Source: UBA1672 sp963977495 (lineage in GTDB: Bacteria; Pseudomonadota; Alphaproteobacteria; Micavibrionales; Micavibrionaceae). From it: a stretch of 64,000 nt of DNA. Under the pieces are notes generated by a model. It saw nothing but the letters and a program-made list of their open reading frames with translations, did not search any database and was not told where the DNA came from. Shown here piece by piece: positions 51,176 through 59,912 of the stretch. The stretch spans positions 1 through 64,000 of the forward strand of contig CAXBOT010000003.1 in assembly GCA_963977495.1 (NCBI GenBank), given 5' to 3'. The position numbers and the translations under genes were made by a program. Numbering within the stretch: the first letter of the stretch is position 1; every line of letters starts with the position of its first letter.

Positions 51176-53203
51176 TTATAAATACGGATCGTCAGATTTA
51201 ACGGCTTTGCGCTGCGTAAACCGCGATTTAGGTTTCTCAGGCTCGCGTGGTGCGCTCCTTGTTTCAGTTGTCACTGGCATTTCAACGCCGCGTGCTGGGA
51301 TGTTTGCTTTCATACCCAGCGCTTCTTCCAACCGTCTCCAGCGATAATCAGACATACGATCCAAGCCATAAATGCTTGCCGCCGCACGTGCGTAAACACG
51401 GCAATCCAAAGCCTCGTTGTTGCGGCTTGGGTCTTTCTCCCACGTGGCTTTTGGAAAGCCTTTGTGAATGCGAATAACGCGGCGCTCTGCCGTAAGTTGT
51501 TTAAAATACTCTTCGCCATATTGCGGGAAGTGACAACTTCCCGGTGGAAACGCTACACCATCCGCTTGTGCTTCTTGTGTTGGCCATTCCAATTTTAACC
51601 AGCGATAAAGCTCCATCTTGGCCACTGGCCCCGATACGTTCCAAACACGCAACCCCCGACGTTTACCGCCAGCATCTGCTTTTGAAACGCTTAAGATTAG
51701 CGCCGTATCCCGCGCTTGCCCTTTAACAGCCACCGCAGTGCGTGGTTGGCTGGCACGTGCGCCAGACCCGCCCCAGACTGCCTGCGGATGATTTTTGACA
51801 AAGGCATAAACATCTTGCGTCGCATACCCAGAATCAACCGCCATAACGCGGATCGGCATGCTATGCCCGCTGGCGTGTGGCCAGTCCTTTTGCAAAACCT
51901 CACTATCAAGGCGTTGCCATGTTTCTGGTCGCGCTGTATCACCATCTATGATGATATAATCAACAGACCAGCTTTCTTTACCGCGCCCCCATGCCACAAC
52001 CTCACATTCAAGTCGGTCTTTTTGCACATCAACGCCAGCGGTTAAGAACAAACCTTCTTTCGGCACAATGCTTTGAGAAAAACTCTCTCGGCGTTCGTAT
52101 AATCGTTGCCATTCTGGGGCTTCGGAGGATTCCTCGTAAGGCTCTCCTAAGACCGTATTTACAAACCCTTTCATGAGATCAGGGTTACGCTTTGCCTCCT
52201 CAAACAACACCGCAGCGTCAGACCAAGAAAACCAGCCAACAGGGCTGTAAAGTGATGATAAGTGAAAACCTACCGTACCATCGGCGCTTTCGGCAGTGGC
52301 CCGCCATTCACCTTTAGACAACATGTGTGTCTTATCCGAATTATGCATGAGATGACCACACTCAGCGCAGGCATATTGCGCCTCATGCGGTGATCCTTCT
52401 GGCCAACGCAGTTGCGTGAATTGCAACGGCTGGAAATGATCACATTTTGTGCATGGTACAAAGAAGTACCGCTGATCGCTTTTTTCAAACTCACGTTGCA
52501 CCCGCGATATTCCTTTAATCGTTGGCGTACTCACCATAAAAATCTTTCGGCGATGTCTAAATGTTGCGGAGCGTCGCTCTGCCAATAAAATCGGATCTCC
52601 TTCATTGCCAACATCGCCGGGATACGCATCAATCTCATCCATAAACAAATATCGTGCAGGCATGGATCGTAATCCCGCCGCCGAATTCGCACCCGTCATA
52701 ATCAAGACACCGCCTTGAAAATCCTTACTCAAAATAGTGTTGCCACTATCACGCTCGCGGGCAGGCCTAACACGTTCCAGCAATTCAGGAACATCGAGCA
52801 ATAGAGGATCAATCCGTTGCTTTGAATTACGCTTTGCCAAATCCACTGTAGGGGAGACCGCCATCATCGGCCCCGGGGCGATATGAATGATATAGCCAAT
52901 CCAATTATTGCCAGCCTCTGTACCGCCGATCTGCGCACCTTTCATAAATACAATGCGCTGCGCAGGATTACTGGTTGAAAGCTGATCCATGATCTCTTTC
53001 AAATATGGTGTACGCGACGTCTTCCAAAGCCCGGGTTCAGCCGATGATTTACCAGAGAGTAAGCGATATTTATCAGCCCATTCAGATACCAGGTAATATT
53101 CTTCAGGAACAAAACTCTTGAGATACGTATTTTGAACAAATGCGCCGTCATGTTTTATCAGGCCTGATTTAATCGAGTTTAAGTTTTCCCTCCCCAATGT
53201 CAT
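51176..53203 (-). CDS. Terminase large subunit (lambda gpA family)
   Basis: A 675-residue packaging ATPase/nuclease. The ATPase P-loop variant KGAQIGGTEAGNN is at residues 88-100, Walker B in YLFMDEIDAYPGD, and a zinc-finger-like cluster (VPCTKCDHF, then YACAECGHL) follows at about 260-290. The C-terminal half holds the nuclease (FLTAGVDVQKDRLECEVVAW). It cuts concatemers at cos-type sites. It overlaps the small subunit gene by 35 bp. Confidence 0.93.
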   Translation of the reverse strand: MTLGRENLNSIKSGLIKHDGAFVQNTYLKSFVPEEYYLVSEWADKYRLLSGKSSAEPGLWKTSRTPYLKEIMDQLSTSNPAQRIVFMKGAQIGGTEAGNNWIGYIIHIAPGPMMAVSPTVDLAKRNSKQRIDPLLLDVPELLERVRPARERDSGNTILSKDFQGGVLIMTGANSAAGLRSMPARYLFMDEIDAYPGDVGNEGDPILLAERRSATFRHRRKIFMVSTPTIKGISRVQREFEKSDQRYFFVPCTKCDHFQPLQFTQLRWPEGSPHEAQYACAECGHLMHNSDKTHMLSKGEWRATAESADGTVGFHLSSLYSPVGWFSWSDAAVLFEEAKRNPDLMKGFVNTVLGEPYEESSEAPEWQRLYERRESFSQSIVPKEGLFLTAGVDVQKDRLECEVVAWGRGKESWSVDYIIIDGDTARPETWQRLDSEVLQKDWPHASGHSMPIRVMAVDSGYATQDVYAFVKNHPQAVWGGSGARASQPRTAVAVKGQARDTALILSVSKADAGGKRRGLRVWNVSGPVAKMELYRWLKLEWPTQEAQADGVAFPPGSCHFPQYGEEYFKQLTAERRVIRIHKGFPKATWEKDPSRNNEALDCRVYARAAASIYGLDRMSDYRWRRLEEALGMKANIPARGVEMPVTTETRSAPREPEKPKSRFTQRKAVKSDDPYL

Positions 53204-53729
53204 TTAGATGCTCCCGCACATACTTTTCCAAAATTGTATGGAGAGCGTGTTCATCAACCTCCAACTCCTTTGCCATTAATGGTGAAATTCGTGCAGGCCA
53301 GTTCACCCAGCTATCTCGTACTTGCCTCCCTAATTTAAAGATTTGTGCTTTCACCATTTCCTTATTGATCAACTGTCCTTTTCTTTCCTGCAGGGCGAGC
53401 TGTGTAAGCTGGGCTTTGTAAAGCTCATGCGCTGTTTTAATTTTTATAAAGGACGGATGCCCTTGCGAACTGCCATCATCTATATCTTTCCCTGACTCTT
53501 TGAGGGCTTGATTCACATTTTGGGCGGCTTGTTCTGGGTCGTAATTTGGATCTTTGATAATGGGGCGCTGTTTTGATTTATCGGTGTTATCTTTCCATTC
53601 CTTATCAGCCTTTTTTGCGTTAATTGTGCCATCCTTATTCGGCGTGATACGACCAGCCGTGATGGCCTTTCTAACCGCCTTATCGGTAACGCCGCGATGG
53701 CGTGCATAGCCCCTAATTGAAAGCCCCAT
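53169..53729 (-). CDS. Terminase small subunit (Nu1-like)
   Basis: A 186-residue protein with an N-terminal helix-turn-helix (GYARHRGVTDKAVRKAITAG), a linker and a helical oligomerisation region (LQERKGQLINKEMVKAQIFK). It matches the organisation of DNA-recognising small terminase subunits of lambda-type phages and lies directly before the large subunit. It marks the promoter-proximal start of the late operon. Confidence 0.85.
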   Translation of the reverse strand: MGLSIRGYARHRGVTDKAVRKAITAGRITPNKDGTINAKKADKEWKDNTDKSKQRPIIKDPNYDPEQAAQNVNQALKESGKDIDDGSSQGHPSFIKIKTAHELYKAQLTQLALQERKGQLINKEMVKAQIFKLGRQVRDSWVNWPARISPLMAKELEVDEHALHTILEKYVREHLNDIGEGKLKLD

Positions 53730-53832
53730 AATTCCTCACTTTTTTTGATCTATTCAACTTTACTTCGTCGTTTTTTGAAGCGTTCATGGTCCTGTTGATT
53801 AAGGATAATTTTTAACAAAAGGAGTAAAAACC

Positions 53833-54111
53833 ATGACAACACCACAAACGCAAAAATCAGCGCCAAAAGTCCCAGAGACTGAGAAGGTGAAAGCCCCAGC
53901 GGAAGCGCCAAAAATCACCAAGAAAGCCTTGGTGCAAAACCTCTTGGAAGCCGAGAAAGGCACAACCATCGAAGAGATTGCCAAACAAACAGGCTGGCAA
54001 AATCATACCGTGCGCGGGCATTTATCAACGATGAAGAAAAACAACATCGTTATTACCAGCGAACGCATCGATGGAGAGCGCCGCTATTTCATCAAGAAGC
54101 AAGCCGATTAA
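53833..54111 (+). CDS. DUF3489-family small regulator
   Basis: A 92-residue protein. After a Lys/Pro/Ala-rich tail, residues 28-90 form a winged helix (ALVQNLLEAEKGTTIEEIAK, then HTVRGHLSTMKKNNIVI) of the DUF3489 family. It is divergent from the late operon and convergent with the methyltransferase gene, overlapping that gene by 4 bp. The start has AAAGGAG. A role as regulator of phage genes is plausible but unproven. Confidence 0.82.
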   Translation: MTTPQTQKSAPKVPETEKVKAPAEAPKITKKALVQNLLEAEKGTTIEEIAKQTGWQNHTVRGHLSTMKKNNIVITSERIDGERRYFIKKQAD

Positions 54112-55361
54112 ACGCGTTCCTTTTCTAACTCTTCAAAACTCTGGCCGTTACTGGCCAGAGTTGCTTTTTTACCCGTAAATTCCTCCCAGCGTTTTACAAT
54201 CACATCAACATATTTTGGATCAAGCTCAATAAGACGAGAGCGCCTGCCGGTTTTTTCACTGGCGATCATCGTTGAGCCAGAGCCACCAAAAGCGTCCAAT
54301 ACAATATCCTTTGTTTTGCTGGAATTTTGAATGGCACGCTCTACCAGCTCGATAGGCTTCATCGTGGGATGCAGGTCATTTTTAACGGGTTTATTTACAA
54401 ACCACACATCGCTTTGGGAACGATCACCACACCAGAAATGTTTGTTTGTCTCTTTCCATCCATATAAAATAGGTTCGTATTGGCGCTGATAATCAGCACG
54501 CCCCAGCGTAAATGTATTTTTTGCCCAGATGATAAAAGTCGACCATTTACCGCCAGCGCCGACAAAAGCATCATAAAGCGTATGTAGCTCAGAAGAACTC
54601 ATGCAAATATACATTGCGCCTTTGCAGGTCATCATCAAATTTGTGCAAACATCATATAAAAAACCACCAAAGTCATCGCCAAGATTATCATTCTTAATGG
54701 GTCGATCTTTACCGCGCATTTTATCTTTGGCGGAGTTGGCGTAATTTACATTATAAGGTGGGTCTGTAAAAACCATGTCCGCCAGCTCATCACCAAGCAG
54801 GTTATTGTAGCTATTAATTTGCGTTGAATCGCCGCACAAAACTTTATGATCTCCGCAAATCCAAATATCACCTACAACACTGACTGGTTTTTCTGGTACT
54901 TCTGGCGCGGCATCTTCATCCGTTAAGCCAGCGTCATTATCATCCAATAAAAACTCTTCCAATTCAGACGTATCAAAGCCCAAAATATCGAGATCAAAAT
55001 CAAGATCATCCAGCGCCGTTAACTCTTGGCGCAGAAGTGTTTCATCCCAACCAGCATTCTCCGCGATCTTATTATCGGCAATTACCAAGGCGCGGCGTTG
55101 TGTCTCATTTAAATGCTTGAGATGAATAACAGGCACAGTTTTTACACCCAGCATTTTTGCCGCCATTAAACGACCATGCCCCGCAATAATGATATTATCT
55201 TTGCCCAGCAGAATAGGATTCACAAAGCCAAATTCGGTCATGGAGTTGGCGATTTGCGCCACTTGCTGCTCTGAATGCGTCCGAGCATTGCCGATATAGG
55301 GCGTAAGCTCGTTCACAGAAATATGCTCGATTTTAAGCTCAAGATTTTGATTATCTGTCAT
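54108..55361 (-). CDS. ParB-like domain plus beta-class DNA methyltransferase
   Basis: A 417-residue fusion. Residues 1-110 are a ParB/sulfiredoxin-like domain (GFVNPILLGKDNIIIAGHGR). Residues 165-410 are an amino-methyltransferase with DPPY (200-203) before the S-adenosylmethionine motif (DAFGGSGSTMIASE), the beta-class order. Phages use such orphan enzymes to modify DNA against host restriction or to time packaging. The longest frame begins upstream; the ATG at 55361 has GGAG ten bases before it and starts 5 bp after the cytosine methyltransferase stop. Confidence 0.9.
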   Translation of the reverse strand: MTDNQNLELKIEHISVNELTPYIGNARTHSEQQVAQIANSMTEFGFVNPILLGKDNIIIAGHGRLMAAKMLGVKTVPVIHLKHLNETQRRALVIADNKIAENAGWDETLLRQELTALDDLDFDLDILGFDTSELEEFLLDDNDAGLTDEDAAPEVPEKPVSVVGDIWICGDHKVLCGDSTQINSYNNLLGDELADMVFTDPPYNVNYANSAKDKMRGKDRPIKNDNLGDDFGGFLYDVCTNLMMTCKGAMYICMSSSELHTLYDAFVGAGGKWSTFIIWAKNTFTLGRADYQRQYEPILYGWKETNKHFWCGDRSQSDVWFVNKPVKNDLHPTMKPIELVERAIQNSSKTKDIVLDAFGGSGSTMIASEKTGRRSRLIELDPKYVDVIVKRWEEFTGKKATLASNGQSFEELEKERV

Positions 55362-55366
55362 GAAAG

Positions 55367-56479
55367 TTATTCTCCATTTCTTGTAGTTGTAAGAGTTGCC
55401 CACGCATAAGCGGCAGCCAATGGGACGACACCGTTTCCACAGGCTCGAATTCTGTCCACCCGATTGGCCAGCCCATCAGCCATTCGACAAATTGCGGGTT
55501 TAAGACTGGTTGGGATTTCGTCCCAATCTCCGTTTGACCCGGGCGGGAAAGGTGCGATTGGATTACCGTCGATGTTAGGCCTTTGCTCTGTTGTGAATTG
55601 CCTTTTAGGCGATACTTCTGTTCCGACGCCATTGGTGTTGGCCAGTTGATCTGCTCTCTCAGATTGCTGGGGCGTGTTCTTCCTGCTCTCTGGCCATTCG
55701 GCCCCATCAGTTTCTTCATTGCTTCGGGACTGCGTGATGGCAGATGATCCAATGTATTCGGCGTTGCCCAATTCACAATCGAGACTTCCAGACGGCATTT
55801 GGGATTGTTTGCCAGAATTTCCTTCCTGCATGGGCCATTCGCCGAGGATACCCTGACTGTCGGCCACATATGCTTCACCTGATCCCGAAGGCTCAATGGC
55901 ATGCCCGCATCCAATCGCTCTTTGAATTTCTTGTAAGTGAGACAACCACCCATCGGCTCTGTCGCTTTCACGGTACGCCAAAATGAACAGTCGCTCCCGT
56001 TTATGAGATGCACCGACTTCCGCCGCTGAGAACAAGCCTGCCTTAACGCTGTAACCCAAGCTGGATAAGTCATCATGGACTTGCTCAAACCCCAGTCGTA
56101 AATGTCCGGGTACGTTTTCAAAGAAACAGAGCCTTGGAGAGATTTCTTGAACCACGCGAAACACATCTGGCCAGAGATGTCTTGGGTCGTCTTTTCCTTT
56201 TTGTTTTCCAGCGACGCTGAAGGGTTGGCACGGATAACCCGCAGTGATGCAATCCACGAGGCCACGCCATGGCTTGCCATCGAAGGTGCGTAAATCCGTC
56301 CAAATAGGCGCTTCATCCATGGTTTTGTCTTCCATGCGCGTTGCCAAGATTTCGCACGCAAATGCTTCGATCTCGACAAAACAGACTGTTCGAGCATTTG
56401 GCTGCGCCATTCTAATGCCAAGGTCGAGTCCGCCAACGCCGGCGCACAGCGACAAAACTGAGAGGGAACGACTATCCAC
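55367..56479 (-). CDS. dcm: C5-cytosine DNA methyltransferase
   Basis: A 370-residue enzyme with the ordered motifs of m5C methyltransferases: LCAGVGGLDLG (S-adenosylmethionine site), GYPCQPFSVAG with catalytic Cys84, FENVPGHLRLG, EVGASHKRERLF and the final GNGVVPLAAAYAWATL. The variable region is about residues 190-310. The open frame reaches a TTG at 56503, but a GTG at 56479 lies 9 bases after AAGGA and is preferred. No restriction endonuclease is adjacent, so it is probably an orphan phage enzyme. The target sequence is unknown. Confidence 0.92.
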   Translation of the reverse strand: MDSRSLSVLSLCAGVGGLDLGIRMAQPNARTVCFVEIEAFACEILATRMEDKTMDEAPIWTDLRTFDGKPWRGLVDCITAGYPCQPFSVAGKQKGKDDPRHLWPDVFRVVQEISPRLCFFENVPGHLRLGFEQVHDDLSSLGYSVKAGLFSAAEVGASHKRERLFILAYRESDRADGWLSHLQEIQRAIGCGHAIEPSGSGEAYVADSQGILGEWPMQEGNSGKQSQMPSGSLDCELGNAEYIGSSAITQSRSNEETDGAEWPESRKNTPQQSERADQLANTNGVGTEVSPKRQFTTEQRPNIDGNPIAPFPPGSNGDWDEIPTSLKPAICRMADGLANRVDRIRACGNGVVPLAAAYAWATLTTTRNGE

Positions 56480-56518
56480 AAAACAACTTCCTTTGGTTTT
56501 CAAGTCAGCAGAATTCGA

Positions 56519-56577
56519 GTACGCACCCCATATTTTGGGTACGCACTAAAATAAAAACCTCGAAAGCGAGGTTTTCT
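56519..56577. terminator. Hairpin terminator and short repeat upstream of the methyltransferase
   Basis: AAAACCTCG (56554-56562) pairs with CGAGGTTTT (56567-56575), with T-runs on both sides, so it can stop transcription in both directions. Just to its left GTACGCAC is repeated on both sides of a CCCATATTTTGG spacer (56519-56547). The surrounding gap 56480-56735 holds no gene that I can support. Confidence 0.7.
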
Positions 56578-56735
56578 GCTGGGTTAATAAGTATTTTTAG
56601 GTGCGGACTGCGGACTCAAATTTTTGAGGTGTGACTAAAGAAACACTGCGCCTAAGCCCGCCGCATAGGGAAAGATCGCCGGAAGTACCTTATATAAAAG
56701 ACTAAGAGATTTTGTTCGCCGTGTCCGCAACAATT

Positions 56736-56810
56736 ATGTTCGCGAACATTTTTTATCCAAAGCTTAAGGATAAAGCTAAGCTTGATTTTTAACTCTACTA
56801 ATACTATAAT
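56736..56810 (+). promoter_or_regulatory. Promoter and operator candidates of the hip operon
   Basis: TTGATT (56782-56787) and TATAAT (56805-56810) are spaced 17 bp. An inverted repeat AAGCTTA/TAAGCTT (56760-56766 and 56777-56783) touches the -35 box. A perfect 14-bp palindrome ATGTTCGCGAACAT lies at 56736-56749. HipB-type repressors bind such dyads. Confidence 0.65.
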
Positions 56811-56847
56811 ATTACTAACAGCCAATAAACAAAGGTTTACTAATAAA

Positions 56848-57156
56848 ATGGTATCACTTACAACTCCAGCCAAAGCACAGAAAAAGCTTGCAGAGCATGC
56901 GCGTGCGCGTCGATTACAGATGGAATTAACGCAGGAAGGTCTTGCTGAACGCTCTGGTGTCCCCTTACCAACACTGCGTAAGTTTGAGCAGAAAGGGTCA
57001 ATATCTCTAGAGTCATTCTTAAAGATCCAAATGGTGCTGGGTGGATTGGAAGACATCCTAAAAGCTACACAAATTAAAGACACGCTATTTTCATCCATAG
57101 ATGACGTCTTGGAAGCAGATAGCACAACCACTCGTCAACGAGGAACACGCAAATGA
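56848..57156 (+). CDS. hipB: HipB-like XRE antitoxin
   Basis: A 102-residue protein with a Cro/CI helix-turn-helix (QEGLAERSGVPLPTLRKFEQ, residues about 32-51) and a C-terminal tail that ends in Thr/Arg residues. It directly precedes hipA and overlaps it by 4 bp, the usual order of the antitoxin and kinase. The reading frame opens at 56782, but that lies in the -35 box, so the ATG at 56848 is used. No strong ribosome binding site is seen. Confidence 0.85.
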   Translation: MVSLTTPAKAQKKLAEHARARRLQMELTQEGLAERSGVPLPTLRKFEQKGSISLESFLKIQMVLGGLEDILKATQIKDTLFSSIDDVLEADSTTTRQRGTRK

Positions 57157-58403
57157 AAAACTACTTATCTGCATCCGAAATCAAAGTTGGCATCAATTTC
57201 GGTGATGGCGTTAATCCAGTTGGTCGATTAGCCATGCGTGATCGCCACATCTATTTTGAATATGACAGCACCTTTATTGAGCGTGGCATTGAAATATCAC
57301 CACTGCGATTACCATTACAATCAGGTGTTCAGCGCTTTGAGAATGACCTATTTGAAGGTTTGCCGGGTGTGTTTAACGATAGTCTTCCCGATGGTTGGGG
57401 GCGACTGCTTTTTGATCGTTTTATTAGATCACAAGGAATACTGCCTTCTGATATCACGCCCCTTGATCGCCTAGCGCATGTTGGATCAAACGGTCTTGGT
57501 GCGCTTGTATTTGAGCCAGATCACAGCGCAGAAGATACGCAAGATGAAATCAACCTCGATAAGCTTGCCTCGCAGGCACAAGAGGTTATGGAAGGCGCAT
57601 CTGATGATGTATTGGAAGAGCTAATTTCTCTTAACGGATCTTCGGCAGGCGCACGACCAAAAGCACTGATTGGTGTAAACGAAAAGCAGGATCATATCAT
57701 TCATGGTGTACATGATTTGCCCGCAGGCTACACACCATGGATGGTGAAATTCCCGAACAGTCAGGACGGTATTGACGCTGGTGCAATCGAATATGTGTAT
57801 GCGCTGATGGCAAAAGAGGCTGGCATTACCATGCCTGATGTTCATCTTTTTCCAGCGCAGCGTGGCGCAGGTTATTTTGCTATTAAGCGTTTTGATCGCG
57901 ATGGAGACAAACGATATCACATGCACACGGCTTGCGGGTTATTGCATTCAGATTTCCGTACACCTTCGCTTGATTACGAAGATTTAGTTGCACTGACGGG
58001 CATGCTGACCCGTGATGTGCGTGAGGTTGAAAAACTCTACCAACTGGCTGTGTTTAACGTGCTGGCACATAACCGCGACGATCATTCGAAGAACTTCAGC
58101 TATTTAATGGATAGCCAAGGTGAATGGAAACTCTCACCAGCTTATGATCTCACGTTCTCATCTGGTCCACGTGGCGAACAAAGCACGATGGTTATGGGTG
58201 AAGGTCGAAACCCGAATACAAGCCACCTGTTAAAACTTGCAGATGAAGCCAAAATCAAAAAAGATCGCGCCACCAAGATTATTGAGGCCACAAAATCCAG
58301 CCTGTCCAAATGGCCAACTCTTGCAAAGCAATATGGCGTAAGCGATGCGAATATAAAGCTGGTACAGAAAAAAGTGAATGAGAAAATAGAAGGAGAAAGT
58401 TAA
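57153..58403 (+). CDS. hipA: HipA-family Ser/Thr kinase toxin
   Basis: A 416-residue HipA kinase. The N-terminal domain (VNPVGRLAMRDRHIYFEY) is followed by the Gly-rich loop NGSSAGARPKALIG, the catalytic H306-NRDDH-x2-N block with probable catalytic Asp309, and LSPAYDLTFS with the metal-binding aspartate. HipA toxins phosphorylate translation factors such as glutamyl-tRNA synthetase and cause dormancy. All key residues are present. Translation is coupled to hipB. A third gene starts 2 bp downstream, which is not part of classic hipBA modules. Confidence 0.92.
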   Translation: MKNYLSASEIKVGINFGDGVNPVGRLAMRDRHIYFEYDSTFIERGIEISPLRLPLQSGVQRFENDLFEGLPGVFNDSLPDGWGRLLFDRFIRSQGILPSDITPLDRLAHVGSNGLGALVFEPDHSAEDTQDEINLDKLASQAQEVMEGASDDVLEELISLNGSSAGARPKALIGVNEKQDHIIHGVHDLPAGYTPWMVKFPNSQDGIDAGAIEYVYALMAKEAGITMPDVHLFPAQRGAGYFAIKRFDRDGDKRYHMHTACGLLHSDFRTPSLDYEDLVALTGMLTRDVREVEKLYQLAVFNVLAHNRDDHSKNFSYLMDSQGEWKLSPAYDLTFSSGPRGEQSTMVMGEGRNPNTSHLLKLADEAKIKKDRATKIIEATKSSLSKWPTLAKQYGVSDANIKLVQKKVNEKIEGES

Positions 58404-58405
58404 CG

Positions 58406-59254
58406 ATGTTTCATTTGTTGGTAGCTCATGGTGGTTGGGATGAGCGCGGAGGGAATCTTTCCACAAGCAGAGTATATATTCGCAATGATGTTGAGCATGA
58501 ACAACGTTTTTTAAGATCTGATGGAAGACGACTGAATGTTGAAACCATTAGAAGTATTCCAGCGCTTCTAATGGCTGAAACAGGGAGTGATGATATTCAG
58601 CAGGCTAGAGTGGCTCACATAACAAATATTCAGCAAAATGACAGAGAGACAGCGATACATTATTCTATCGATCCTGATATTCCTCCTATTAGTAATCAAG
58701 AGTTAGAGCAACATTACTCTCAATTTGGATCGGGTAACTTTGGATTCTCTCATACCTGCTGGAGGGTAATAGATGAGGATTTGTATAAGATTATACTATC
58801 CAGTATGCAACGTAATCCCCTTCAGCCCTCTGTTTTTTCTGTTAGCCGAACGCAAGCTAACCAACCTCGCTTTTTATCCGTTATGATGCCGTTCTCCTCA
58901 GATTTCAACAATGTGTATACGGCAATTCAAAATGCAACAGAACAAAATGGCATGACTTGCGCTAGAGCGGATAATATTTGGGAGGAGCATGCAATTATCC
59001 AAGACGTAGTAAATTTGATTGTAAAAGCAAAAGTCGTTGTATGCGATTGCACAGGGAAAAATCCTAATGTTTTTTATGAAATAGGAATTGCACATACACT
59101 AGGAAAAGAGGTTATTTTATTAACCCAAAACTCAGACGATGTGCCATTTGATTTACGACACTTAAGGTACATTCGGTATCTTAATAACGAACAAGGTTGT
59201 GAACAGCTATCTGAAGAAATATCTTCCAGATTACAAACAATCCTTAGCCGTTAG
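58406..59254 (+). CDS. Unrecognised N-terminal region fused to a nucleoside deoxyribosyltransferase/TIR-like domain
   Basis: A 282-residue soluble protein. Residues 1-150 match no family known to me (MFHLLVAHGGWDERGGNLST, then FGFSHTCWRVIDEDLYKII). Residues 156-280 have the signature of nucleoside 2-deoxyribosyltransferase-like/TIR-like domains: FLSVMMPFSSDF, CARADN, then a CDCTGKNPNVFYEIGIAHTL block with probable catalytic E225, and VPFDLRHLRYIRYLNN. Such domains bind or cut nucleotides including NAD in several defence systems. The gene follows hipA by 2 bp with AAGGAG overlapping the hipA end, so the three genes form one operon. The domain call is firm; an effector role is inference. Confidence 0.75.
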   Translation: MFHLLVAHGGWDERGGNLSTSRVYIRNDVEHEQRFLRSDGRRLNVETIRSIPALLMAETGSDDIQQARVAHITNIQQNDRETAIHYSIDPDIPPISNQELEQHYSQFGSGNFGFSHTCWRVIDEDLYKIILSSMQRNPLQPSVFSVSRTQANQPRFLSVMMPFSSDFNNVYTAIQNATEQNGMTCARADNIWEEHAIIQDVVNLIVKAKVVVCDCTGKNPNVFYEIGIAHTLGKEVILLTQNSDDVPFDLRHLRYIRYLNNEQGCEQLSEEISSRLQTILSR

Positions 59255-59468
59255 AGTATTCACCCTCCTTAAAAACGCGGTCGGTGATGTGTTCAAGGTC
59301 GCTGGCAATATCCGCTAAAAAGCCTGCGTCGCCCCAGCGTATCTCTTCGGGGTTGCTTTCAAAGTGATCCGCGCTTGCCGCCTGTAAGCGCTCCAGCATC
59401 GCGTCAATGCGGGTTTTGTGTTCGATAAAAGCGTCCAGCGCCGTTCTTTTTTCTTGTGGTTTTATCAT
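59244..59468 (-). CDS. Small hypothetical phage protein
   Basis: A 74-residue acidic helical protein (TALDAFIEHKTRIDAMLERL, then FLADIASDLEHITDRVFKEG). Its end overlaps the convergent effector-like gene by 11 bp. It is the last gene of the early leftward cluster (62599, 62375, 59912, this). Its AAAGGAG ribosome binding site is good. No family is recognised. Confidence 0.6.
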   Translation of the reverse strand: MIKPQEKRTALDAFIEHKTRIDAMLERLQAASADHFESNPEEIRWGDAGFLADIASDLEHITDRVFKEGEYSNG

Positions 59469-59525
59469 TGTTTTTGCTCCTTTGTTAACACCAGTAACGC
59501 TTCATTCCCGAGGCTTATCAAGCTA

Positions 59526-59912
59526 TTAATCAATCCTTTTTGCTATTGTTGCCAACGCGTGTTTGTACATCTCCCACGCCTTGGTGCGCCCCACGCCAAA
59601 CCGCCCACAAATGAGCTTCCAGCGCACACGCTCGGCACGTAGCCAGACCAGCTTGCGCTGTTCCACATCCAGCCAGCGAAGCCATACAAAGATCACTTCT
59701 TCCATCTCGCTGATATCTTCACTGCTTGGACGAATACGCATGGGTTGTGCTTCCATCTGCAATATTTCCATTTCATCACGAACGATAGCTGGCCATGCGC
59801 TGATATAGCCTTGCACCTTTTTATCAGGCAGCCGTCTTAGTGTTCGCGCTGCTTCTCGTAGTCGTTCTTCAACATATTTTTCTCTCTCCGTGATGGTTTT
59901 GTTTTCTGCCAT
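59526..59912 (-). CDS. DUF6362-family phage protein
   Basis: A 128-residue protein (MAENKTITEREKYVEERLRE, then AWPAIVRDEMEILQMEAQPM and a C-terminal helix-turn-helix-like RWKLICGRFGVGRTKAWEMY). This matches DUF6362, seen in alphaproteobacterial prophages. The C-terminal helices suggest DNA binding. It follows the repeat region behind the primase gene. Confidence 0.75.
   Translation of the reverse strand: MAENKTITEREKYVEERLREAARTLRRLPDKKVQGYISAWPAIVRDEMEILQMEAQPMRIRPSSEDISEMEEVIFVWLRWLDVEQRKLVWLRAERVRWKLICGRFGVGRTKAWEMYKHALATIAKRID

Noticed and set aside
55351..56481. A 376-residue reading frame on the same strand, overlapping the cytosine methyltransferase gene almost completely
   Set aside because: The overlapping frame has no recognisable domain and is rich in Trp, Arg and Ser. 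The other frame carries all m5C methyltransferase motifs in order.
56652..57131. A 159-residue minus-strand frame opposite hipB
   Set aside because: Shadow of the HipB-like gene, whose helix-turn-helix is clear on the plus strand.
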